Assembly: GCA_938743325.2 (NCBI GenBank)
Contig: OW568876.1
Coordinates: forward strand, 682,001-746,000
Origin: Pycnococcus provasolii
Taxonomy: Eukaryota; Chlorophyta; Pseudoscourfieldiophyceae; Pseudoscourfieldiales; Pycnococcaceae
Reading direction: 5' to 3'
Length of the DNA: 64,000 bases
The notes under the pieces were generated by a model. The model worked only from the letters and a program-made list of their open reading frames with translations, had not been told where the DNA came from and searched no databases. Positions 40,001 through 45,221 of the stretch are shown piece by piece. Positions within the stretch are counted from its first letter, which is position 1, and every line of letters begins with the position of its first letter. Made by a program: the position numbers and the translations under genes.

Positions 40001-41667
40001 GCGGCGGTGACTGGGTCAAAGCTTTTCGTGATGCGCCACGATTGCACGGCTACGGCAATCGCGACGGCTAGCGCGCAGCTTGACTGCACGACTCGCCGCA
40101 GAACGTACGATAGGCGGCATGCCATCAAGTATGCCACCGCCTCGCGCTCGAACATCACCTGCGCGGCGGGATTTGCACCAAAGTCAACGCCATTCGCCTT
40201 GTACAGCTCGAAGAGTCCCGTCATGTGCTGGACGTGATGTGTGACGACACCCTGGTGCGACGCGCTCTGCCTCCACGCCGCATCGTAGCCAAGCATGGTT
40301 GACAGAAGCAGAGGAACGGAGATGGCGATGGCAAGGCGATAGTCGTTCGGCCCGAGCGACGTCGCCTCCGCGGGGAACGCGTAACGGCACAGCAGCAATG
40401 CGCCAAGTCCCGTGCTTGTCGTAAAGAGCACGACGCAGAAAGTCCGCCACGGTGACCCGGTGAACAGGTACGTGAGAAATACCATCAGGCTGGCTGCAAG
40501 AATTGCCAGATTCCTTTCGTAGTACAGCGCGTCACGTTCCTGCCTCTCCTCGAAGCCGTAGGCTGAGTACGAGACGGAAATGCGGCGCCCAGTTGTTAAG
40601 GTGAGGTGCGCGGGAATGCGGCGCGTACCCTTCGGACCGTACGTTGCGTACAGGTGGTCGCCTAGCTTACGGTACTGCTCGTCCAAGCGGTCGTTTATCG
40701 ACCGGTAGCCGGGCAGAGGCAGCGCAAATCGGTGCACGGACCGTATCGCGCTCGCGGAGACGTTTCCGTCTGGCTGAAGGACGGCATCCTCGGACACGAA
40801 AGATCGCCACTGCTGGCGGAAAAACTGCTGGCGCAGCGAAGGTTTGGTGAAATTTCGCGTCAGGTACGCGCGCGCGGCTTGCAGTGCCAGATCCATGTCA
40901 ACGTCCCACGGCGCACTCGCGTTCGCGCGTGACAGGACGCCGAGAGGTGCCAGCTCTCCGAGCAGCGCCGCGTCGGTGCAGTTTTCAACGGTGCAAGGCT
41001 GCAGCAGGCTGAGCGTCGGTGCACACTTTTGCGTTTGTGTTTGTGTTTGTGCTTGTGCTTGTGCTTGTGGTGACTGACTTGTTGTTGTCGTTGTTGTTGT
41101 GGTTGTTGTGGTTGTGGTTGTGCTGTTTTGGAATGCCGACGAGCGTGCGCGCTCATCATCCACTTCTTGGCGGGTGTATTCGAGCAGGCATATTTGCGAC
41201 GTCCCGAATTTGAAGTGCTCCTCTTCAAATTCCTGTATCCGACGAAGTATTGATTGGTCGAAGATGGTGGCATTGTTGTCCGAAGACGATATTGCATACA
41301 CGAGCTCAAGTGTGAGGCTCGCGTGCCGTCCGTGCGCGGCGTCGACCGCGTCAGGGAGCGGAACGCTGCGCGTCTTCTGCACGAAGTCCCCGCGCTCTGG
41401 AATGAAGTGTGCACGCGCCCTTAACATGGCTGCTTTCTGCGCCGAGAGTCTTGCGTCGAGTTTGTTTTGCGCCGCGAAGAAGAACGGCTGGTCTGCGTGG
41501 AAAGCGACGTCCCACGTTTTGTGTGCGTAGAGCGCGTACGCCATGAGACCCGCCTGTGCGAAGAAGGCGACGACAGCCAGGACGGTGATCCTGGTTCGTC
41601 TTCCGTTGCTGGTTAAGTTTGCCGTGACGCGCAGAGGAGCGAGCGGTTCGGCATGTTGCGCTTGCAT
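28006..41667 (-). CDS. Giant Patched/RND-like membrane protein with PLAT-like repeats and EF-hands
   Basis: One open frame of 4,553 codons without introns, from ATG 41667 (the longer frame starts at TTG). Residues ~27-48 are TM1. A long glycosylatable loop with a poly-Thr tract follows. Residues ~390-590 hold about five TM segments, including LLSTMLGYDAAWR, like the RND/sterol-sensing fourth helix. A seventh segment is near 660-688. A second large loop follows, then five more segments to ~1390 (FHGAITFLLSLSRN; EGPRFYATHASCLVFSSVCA). This matches the 6+6 helix, two-loop plan of Patched/Dispatched/NPC1. From ~1470 onward come repeated PLAT-like beta-sandwich units (YEIKLKTRDVKGSGTESDVL; YRIVVHTHESDNAG). 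EF-hands lie near 2345-2510 (YDRDGNGVLAIDEM; FDTDGSGSLDSLEM) and in the last 170 residues (IDVNGDGQLDVDEQ; LDTDGDGYVTQDEL; GDADGDGLLSFDEL). Function unknown; calcium-regulated lipid or sterol handling is inference. Confidence 0.82.
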   Translation of the reverse strand: MQAQHAEPLAPLRVTANLTSNGRRTRITVLAVVAFFAQAGLMAYALYAHKTWDVAFHADQPFFFAAQNKLDARLSAQKAAMLRARAHFIPERGDFVQKTRSVPLPDAVDAAHGRHASLTLELVYAISSSDNNATIFDQSILRRIQEFEEEHFKFGTSQICLLEYTRQEVDDERARSSAFQNSTTTTTTTTTTTTTTSQSPQAQAQAQTQTQTQKCAPTLSLLQPCTVENCTDAALLGELAPLGVLSRANASAPWDVDMDLALQAARAYLTRNFTKPSLRQQFFRQQWRSFVSEDAVLQPDGNVSASAIRSVHRFALPLPGYRSINDRLDEQYRKLGDHLYATYGPKGTRRIPAHLTLTTGRRISVSYSAYGFEERQERDALYYERNLAILAASLMVFLTYLFTGSPWRTFCVVLFTTSTGLGALLLCRYAFPAEATSLGPNDYRLAIAISVPLLLSTMLGYDAAWRQSASHQGVVTHHVQHMTGLFELYKANGVDFGANPAAQVMFEREAVAYLMACRLSYVLRRVVQSSCALAVAIAVAVQSWRITKSFDPVTAAPAALAGTWVLLATFLAPIFALPCFALGEVLFGKPAGDSARRFWLYRMFVAIGRCLSVCLPRKKRRGGVDDRGDDDDDDDDEEFEEDGGDELSPAEDFFLESYGPAVGKYKIPILFFFGTLVLLSFLSSWLGGTIQSGYQAARFPSSGTRYDLGDTVIPSGRPAGTHQSSFTSFSAGGDAADSSWHRSFFGNPLRSPSHKAALPPVDAQYHPGAFKHVLRTHFPTVYSQAALHAHGRTSWGDLTVSNLHLGVSLVAGLNASDPWMSSAEVEAKRYGRSREMGASGSPGGMDLGHARYSDAQLLTSASAAAKPAQPWNASVHLDATWWLANMSNAGGGDPISCAASLCNMAERYDPVTRRFVTGGVERNESSTHAAPVGECWSRDFLQWVNETRGDTSERSNDTFVSYYRATGAPNSDNETLAYQVYRDATWESVTNSYPVFALPLLHDWLHGIDGASCLGQGSGCISRYSYYKPYLHASYAILSDNVNVRMPVLRMHHSSFDVNGTSGIDSAVAQRDGWENFSSTLRMTMRGSSTASTEPAVRACAYLNVPTSDAGSDSASNVVATTTTSTAAATTTTTATTTTSPAITANSTSTTNTTSARLRLRRFLQNSTTTTTTTTTTTTAAPTSHPHDPMLTPLAQIANFANLETAINLPFQSYRAAGWTAGAAVLIGVVFGSSWSFVRTIASLENLVITAVVVVITCFLTLGTAAATLGFEDHLTGGSNFHGRLGAADSLALLLMPAICFHGAITFLLSLSRNRVYNGSQVSSIHEVILITLAMEGPRFYATHASCLVFSSVCAFSVLDSSRRLHLLLALLHFVAILGNGLLLHALAHLTRLRRKPKSAMPVPAEKHEPQEMYAAVDLPEIEPSQAAIADERAPLLRRDAAPMPQLSDPEEHARWFDGMDMQVQRDGSAHYSKYRIVVHTHESDNAGLAVNMMPILTINGTPLLADETSNSAMDGNSRLKCGPFLLVPSSMNEPYAFDADLPLDDEVKDHRQNACNIDTFSMFYPGSAVALDFTLPSFANIESVEIACVDKAKVLSSGSHLSSGSAAASWIVASVEIGSAQDMRKYRFVPDATSDMGLARLRAIGAADGNGIDEGCKALLRVAGDASDSEAAVYEIKLKTRDVKGSGTESDVLIQIVGSQGASGYVRIGRGGTVVDDTAANLLPIDAARQEHLDRRSGSSNSVGAYDTSRRAQTTAPPLGYHVAFSRGAVDTVYLRCHDIGPVIDAVLVHVNTRLSDVPTWDLECVRVSRVALMRRRTFDARAYFVNGHRLGLRNATAALERPLLDTSQDDDEWELIDQLEDSLASTAMRRRNRRRVFISVYTRDGPRSSTLSRAYVRLVYADGTVTPQYALNSRNGYLRGTRATSTLSMTVPSFASGDAPYSAILLSQECSGSDPAWEVVAAEIRHDSMKGAPHVFYRRDLNCTRDGGGASRGVILEAIGHEAALGMFDGDERRYANGREMLGSCRKLVCATAPPHRIGMQSARCFGTQRISVYTSALKNAGTVGDVKLLAKFRPSTKRRIGDVVGNAAANTVMRYTLDRPSTVQPAFQRGGEDHFFFDLTETVVVSNGDLVLDEIELFLEKDASAPAQALSWLPSRLEICSMDHGREFAFRCTSALDASNGYCIRWSAEGGGVGLTPEFHVTAGDNAAEVAKRGARRTTREAPAAELSAVERGSYEVTVHTGDSTGSGIALFNMQLDVFGGLSMKMPWTINLALPATLDAAAERQVAVSKMLVGVRGTKVAGARTSEEQGFDDADEGGAVDDVPPSRNVFAELRRSLKQSSSKVKEIFRTYDRDGNGVLAIDEMSRFVKESVPSISDRDMKHVLAMVDADGNNAISLREFVESLKAGQDATKAEVASQRKPSGGEDIFWRLEESLDEKGQSASAIFDRFDTDGSGSLDSLEMRDFVKAILPTIKADDMRAVLARLGTLDANADGKLGKQELLLGLKKGNRTKSSAPPAAKPKPLSDATNLPRDDLPGKLQDVTAQARSNLDLLDVNLFAAVRGYLKKHRLKSRSWYDDVLDADDTMDADGAFCVAREATKAEGHDLPARSFKLLTAMFRCDAMDSEVPGRMTTPEFEVFLKKARTLKERVYERQRQLSAASATSPPHPLHSTLRSFEGLEDRVRDALLTQKASAEDAFNGYAIEVKRSATRVCDVSGARKFLLDVFPALEADEMMYLLMKLDYAFSHSLADVTAFRDEGTVTLRELEHIVTSTGSLDAAPVPPEHGARASEQSSRPPVWFPWSAGDSKGDRRPGAPGPLPTHWWRVHNWTKDDVKNARAVAREMLEEPSLPLPRFNPMDHSGQPSSVAMSSPQWWLDMTTKWALAPTPAWWTRQWQWQWQWLRQRVTQESESGHHPKSVPTPATLAGEKDGEHIARSLNVRHHGDSEAGVRSTTHSVLPSYRQTEPLTAELAEPLARYRKLFEAGFGKDAKLSRKDPTSEPVQTLASLPSISATPHGPIVPGGIVAFNGCPLSAVEAADDIQPRMLGDLQKVRVTNSSAEAVFLDRVEIRNRHTGLEWTFHHRSWISPSTATNVVSDALAWSSWDLGKDGAGRGVRMWVNANTGETCWMEPEIPWHANFPNAGIFRSADADSGIADDAMDAAQSMLSNLQLDRFGPLGTGMPHMANEPQGELRYLDPLDLFMPGALTGMQLNEQVGMGPSPYILSYDAAAFEKYPLGIAGCLGYDRSSPYELAANETPIIVGDSCECPRALSVKGYGARNFCVLRGGTSADGDVMIGADNARQVQLLQYNLLRIRRERGERYRLFCCTIGLGRAGNGHDVDLDAQVDGNVPSRALESAAAESSVYFTIIGDGKVLYRSTAFRTSGKGEIASIVCNVESVSTLLLCVECGMVDASSGQAFGGGGVFGVWCDPHLICEPVPQSLLSWAEKHEGDAHVQDREDVASRGFSAHIESRAIDMCMPAIRTLRIEPPAVGGDVSNDRVPEVQTARYRITVVVSHRETTVPTADVSVRLHGCVRRGEQAAIAEVYAVTAWAPLARAEARANSASSLQRLDTGSVVTYTVDLRDVGAEVHRLDVSHPSNRAAWAFDYARIERVGSSRAPPIYFLNNVAPVGHPHPAALSLPIEMDARLDFSYLVTVHAGTALGATPDVLDSSLSIEVLDAARVAGNPDGRGVTFHLSTQALNQANRLHRRRSFVVKSAHNIMEWCSACSVSLERDDAVLSVDAIEIRPFADLENRNIKLPNAKSLAGKTFFFGTTLRGKTPVLQKCERASQGIYRVVLRTMDASSITPLNTDFVLTVRDVFGDSFQFVPAGDVKTLAPMPSPPGKMPTIPASLSSNPSMVPSSRSKALDFDTSEVVGYVVPMRNGALKSDGSVSNEREPLLPNTPGALNSLEVTVYPGGLARNNRYLAAHETDLYRSNVEVLVTSMQTGKTVCFGPDAERGLSTSANGQPLFALNRLGESLPNASILAYMHTLNPGAAPHDSVEALEMHDTGSNDSYICLDVEREVHQCHQYGGLAPEAMALDARYVAHVQASQDRASSGALRQYRLIVQTLESTGRVPTGVDDVMAFPTAIVHGSNGSHRVVIKPNSAADSTQRQLFVSSGTDAVDFTCEDLGEILRVHLRAPEQATVSPLPAKRRGVASLFGFGGGRAASASSSNTVQPANAVDDMPWVWTPKRVSVRNITAKRTRVFPYPRLRPLDCVSRSVVSDSRWLMPRGVHGVALPFPGILGESTGFRLPYKLVVRHDDPGASSGWALDSVELAVSAKRGDSPIHTFEAAMFPAEHLADPIARTGSFDNPFGESMRRYARPLYSVEETRRLLKMHARTNTVQTASAPEPTEQRGVDRIASAIKELKRLFRDEARSQELWNQIDVNGDGQLDVDEQLALVRLALPGADASIASAVVALLDTDGDGYVTQDELLESLGAAKQRMAISKERGKRSTAPEGIDPDVRSALQKAIADGALDRAAFAAASRGGDGLCRVHEVATMLKSLNFKDSVDSVVGNLVELGDADGDGLLSFDELEKLLVAAPR

Positions 41668-43132
41668 GGCTAGTTGGCCAATGTAACAGCGTAAAGGGGC
41701 AACGTGCAAGAGTGCAGAATAATGGCGTGCAGAGACTTAAATGGTGCGCTAATAAGGCAGCGTGAAGGGAAGGGGGCGGTCCACGGAGCAGCAGTTTCAA
41801 ACTTGGAGAACGGAGAAGGAGAAGGGCGAGTAGGGAGAGGGGAGAGGGGAGGCTTAAGCTGTAGACGGCCTGCCTGCAAGTCTACCGTAACTAGGGAGGA
41901 GGGGAGGCACCCGGCACCCCCGCGGCATCTCCCCAGGGGAGGGCTGGGAGTCTGAACAGGATTCCGCGAGGGACCTCGTCTTTAGGCGCTGATGTCTGAC
42001 CACGTCTTCATCTGTCATGCAAGGCGAACTTGCTTGCACATGGTCACATGGAAGGGAACGAGAAACAGAACAGCTTTCAGGGGCCCCCCGAAGAGAATTC
42101 ACAGGGGGATTCAGATAGATGGAACCATAACTTTGGGCCCCCCATTTCCACTCCCTAGACTAAAATAGCGGTCATAATGGATGGTCAGCCGTCAGCGTGC
42201 CGTGCGTGTTCGGGTCCCAAGGCGGTTGATGGTAGAAACTCTTCAAGTTAAGTTGCGCTCGCTCGCACAAACGCGCCGCACTTGAAGTGCGCCTGGAGCC
42301 CGTCGCCGCGGGATGAACCCTTTGGGCCCTATTTGCATGGAAGACTACGGTGTCGACCCGCTTGACATTGCCGAGTTGGATGATGTCGGCGACGTGGAGC
42401 CAGAGCATGAACATGTGCTGCGTCCTTGCACACAAGCTCTATCTATCTACCGATCATCGCCCGAACGTGAGATCCTGTCGTACATCTCCAACGATGCTGC
42501 AACGGTGGATGCTGCGACGTCACCGGTGCACAGTCTCCAACGTCGCGTTCGCATTATGTCGACCATATCATGCGCTATGTCACTATGTGCATTATCTTCT
42601 CTGCATTGTCGACAAGTGTTGGAACTGTGTTGAATATGTATCCAAAAGACTCACAGCACACATGTTGTTTGAGCCCTTCATCTTCAGGTCTTCCTGGGAC
42701 ACACCAATCGATACTCAACTCGTCCGGCCCGGTTATCCCTACAGGTTCAGAGGCATGGTCAGGCCGGGGTCTTGGAGGTAGACTAGCGGTGAGTGGCTGC
42801 GGTGCCGCCGGTGGCCGGTGCTGCGGTGGGCGGTGGCGGAATGGCGGCGGCGGCGGCGGCGGCGGTGGCCGGCGGCGGCGCCCGGCGGTGGCGGCTCCTA
42901 GCTTTGTTGTTTTCTTCTATTTCAAAGGGCCGGCGGCCACGACGTTAGCGACCACCTCCATTGAGTAGTCAGTAGTACCTTGAGCGCGACCGGGATCCCA
43001 GGGGGCAAAAAAAAAAGAAAATCCAGGTCGTTCCAGGAAAGGCACTCCACGACGGATCCCCGAACTAAGTCCCGCCGCACAACAGACTTACCTTTACTTC
43101 CCATCATTTCGTTCTTGGCCTGCCTTCCTTCC
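41668..43132. other. Long intergenic region with purine tract, (GGC)n and a possible small ORF
   Basis: No confident gene. A GGAGAAGG/GGGAG purine-rich tract spans ~41808-41850 upstream of the giant gene. A (GGC)n-type repeat lies at ~42830-42895. A 106-codon frame at 42313 is listed separately. The last part holds the promoter of the uL2 gene. Confidence 0.5.
42313..42633 (+). CDS. Possible small protein or gene relic
   Basis: A 106-residue frame from a real ATG: MNPLGPICMEDYGVDPLDIA, then an acidic stretch, and a Cys/Ser-rich hydrophobic end. Codon use in the first 60 residues looks coding, and reading then seems to continue better in another frame. That would suit either an unrecognised intron or a decayed gene. 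No family is recognised. Confidence 0.25.
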   Translation: MNPLGPICMEDYGVDPLDIAELDDVGDVEPEHEHVLRPCTQALSIYRSSPEREILSYISNDAATVDAATSPVHSLQRRVRIMSTISCAMSLCALSSLHCRQVLELC

Positions 43133-43256
43133 ATGGCGTGCCAGCAGCGTCTCCGCACACTCCTCGCGCACGCCATGCGCGGTGCCGTCAAGGACGATGC
43201 CGGCGCGTGGTCGGGGATCCTGCGACGCACGCTCGCGTCGTCAGCCGCGTCGGCGT

Positions 43257-43288
<32 letters not shown>

Positions 43289-44296
43289 GAAGCGATGGCG
43301 GCGTCTAGGAACGTCGTGGGTGGTCGCAGCATGGCGGAGACCATAATAAGACCACCCACGTTCCTGCCTGTGGGCGTGAAGAAGTACAAGCCGACGACAC
43401 CGGGGTTCCGACACCGCGTCATCACAAGCCGCATCGGGCTGTGGCAAGGCAAGCCGTACGAGCCGCTCGTCCGGGGAAAGAAACGCATCGACGGGCGCAA
43501 CAACTCAGGTCGGATATGCGTGTGGGGCCGCGGCGGAGGACACAAGCGCAAGCGCCGCGTCGTCGACTTCAAAAGGAAAGCTCACTGGGGTGTCGACGGT
43601 CGAATCGTGCGATTCGAGTATGATCCGAATCGAAGCGCTCACATCGCGCTCGTGAGGTACGACACGGAGGGCGTTGACGACCCCACGAGCCGAGAGTGGC
43701 TTCTCAGTCCACTGCCAGGACAAAGCCAGGTGGCGTACATACTAGCCGCACACGGGTTGGAGGAGGGTCAGGTGGTGCAACAGGGTCCTGACGCGAGCCT
43801 CGACGTTGGCAACGCGATGCCGCTGCGCTGCATACCCATGGGAACCACGATTCACAACATCGAGCTGGTGCCAGGCAGGGGAGCGGCGATGGCGCGCAGT
43901 GCGGGCACGTCGGCTACGCTGCTTCGCACGAGCAAGGATGACTACGTCATGATTCGCTTGACGAGCGGCGAAGTGAGGCTGATTCACGAGAATAGCATGG
44001 CCACGATTGGAACCGTGAGCAACGGCCAGCATAAGCAAGTGAACCACGGAAAGGCTGGTGCACGTCGCTGGCTCGGGTGGCGTCCACAGACGCGAGGTGT
44101 GGCCATGAACCCGGTAGACCACCCGCACGGCGGCGGAGAGGGTAAGACGAGCGGTGGTCGTCCGTCCGTCTCTCCGTGGGGCAAACCGTCCAAGGGTGGC
44201 CTGACGCGCAAACGGCGAGGCAACATCGCAAATCCTTTCATCGTCAAGGGACGTCCACGAGGAAAGAAGCACCAGTTTAAGACGCGCGTGCCTTAG
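43133..44296 (+). CDS. Mitochondrial large-subunit ribosomal protein uL2 (L2)
   Basis: A 387-residue protein from ATG 43133 (the longer frame starts at TTG). The first ~80 residues (MACQQRLRTLLAHAMRGAVK; Ser/Ala-rich) form a presequence. The bacterial-type uL2 core follows: GRNNSGRICVWGRGGGHKRK (bacterial GRNNxGRITxRHxGGGHK), LVPGRGAAMARSAGTSATLL, RLTSGEVRLIHENSMATIG, VAMNPVDHPHGGGEGKTSGG, TRKRRGN near the end. uL2 lies at the peptidyl-transferase centre and is needed for subunit joining; the DHPHGGGEG loop is diagnostic. It is nuclear-encoded here, so mitochondrial (less likely plastid) targeting is inferred from the leader. Confidence 0.92.
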
Positions 44297-44396
44297 CAGA
44301 GATTTCACGAGATTTGTTACACCAAAAAAAATTTATACAAGGTATCCATGACGAGCGTCGGACCACGTTCCACATTGCTTTGCATGAGCAATCTTT

Positions 44397-44747
44397 TTAG
44401 TTTTCCTCTGTTAGGCGCTTAAGTTCGTCTCGAAACTGTCTCAGCCACTCCGTCTGTCCTCGAGCTGCTTGCTCAGAGTTTGTCGCCGCTTCCACGGCAC
44501 GTATGGCGAACGCCTCGGGACTCCATCCCATGTCCACTGCACGCACAGCGTCCGACGGCACGCGCACAGCCCCCTGTCCCTCGTCTTCTCCTGTCGCAGT
44601 GTTCGCAATATCCTCCAACGAGCGCGCCAGTGTATGAATTTTATCAGCAGCGTCCTTCTCCGAGCTCGCGCACTCGCACGCGTGAATCTGCGTCAGCGCA
44701 GACGTCACCAAGGAGGAGAGGGAAGGCGTGGGCGGGGACGACGCCAT
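44397..44747 (-). CDS. MED10: Mediator complex subunit 10
   Basis: A 116-residue protein from ATG 44747 (the longer frame starts at GTG). It matches MED10 in length and in its helical C-terminal half: DKIHTLARSLEDIANTA, VRVPSDAVRAVDMGWSPEAF, and TEWLRQFRDELKRLTEEN. In other eukaryotes the equivalents are a VP.EVL.YVD.G.NP motif and a final K...F..FR..L.. helix. MED10 is a middle-module subunit bridging RNA polymerase II and activators in the nucleus. It is divergent from the trypsin-like gene across a telomere-like array. Confidence 0.82.
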   Translation of the reverse strand: MASSPPTPSLSSLVTSALTQIHACECASSEKDAADKIHTLARSLEDIANTATGEDEGQGAVRVPSDAVRAVDMGWSPEAFAIRAVEAATNSEQAARGQTEWLRQFRDELKRLTEEN

Positions 44748-45221
44748 TCGTCGTTGGTATGGATGATACACGTACGAGATAGGAGGTGGCAGGGAGGAGG
44801 GGGAGGGGGAGGAGCCGTAACCCTAGCCCTAACCCTAACCCTAACATGAAAACCCTAACTGACAACCCCCTAACATCCGCGCTCCTTCCGCGCTCCCAAG
44901 CAAGCAAAAGCTGAACCTGAAGGGGCCGAATGGAGATTGACATGGAGATGGAGGGATGGATTGGGCCGCGGGCGAGGGGGGCCCACGACGAGCTGAGCTG
45001 CTGCCAGAGTCAGTCACGCTTGGGAGGGAGGGATTGATCGCGCTTCCGAACCCTCACCTCAGGCTGGGACGAGATCGGGTAGTCGGGTGCAACTGGCAAC
45101 TGGCCGAGTCCTCCCCCCTTGCCAAAGCCACTTGCACCGCCGGGCGCGTGTTCGCGGGGTCGGCCTCCTCGCTCAGCGCAACCAGTCCCTTGGAACGAAG
45201 TTCTCAACCTCACCTGTGCCC
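44748..45221. promoter_or_regulatory. Divergent promoter region with (CCCTAA) array
   Basis: It separates MED10 and the protease gene. About four CCCTAA-type units at 44818-44846 are followed by AAAACCCTAACT near 44850. No coding signal in the remaining bases. Confidence 0.6.

Noticed and set aside
28006-41667. Giant gene considered as a polycystin
   Set aside because: It has PLAT-like units, but the membrane part has a 6+6 helix, two-loop RND plan at the N-terminus rather than the polycystin C-terminal channel, and no GPS motif was seen.
44818-44859. Telomeric arrays considered as chromosome ends or fused telomeres
   Set aside because: Each array is only a few units and lies between intact genes on both sides; several occur in one window.
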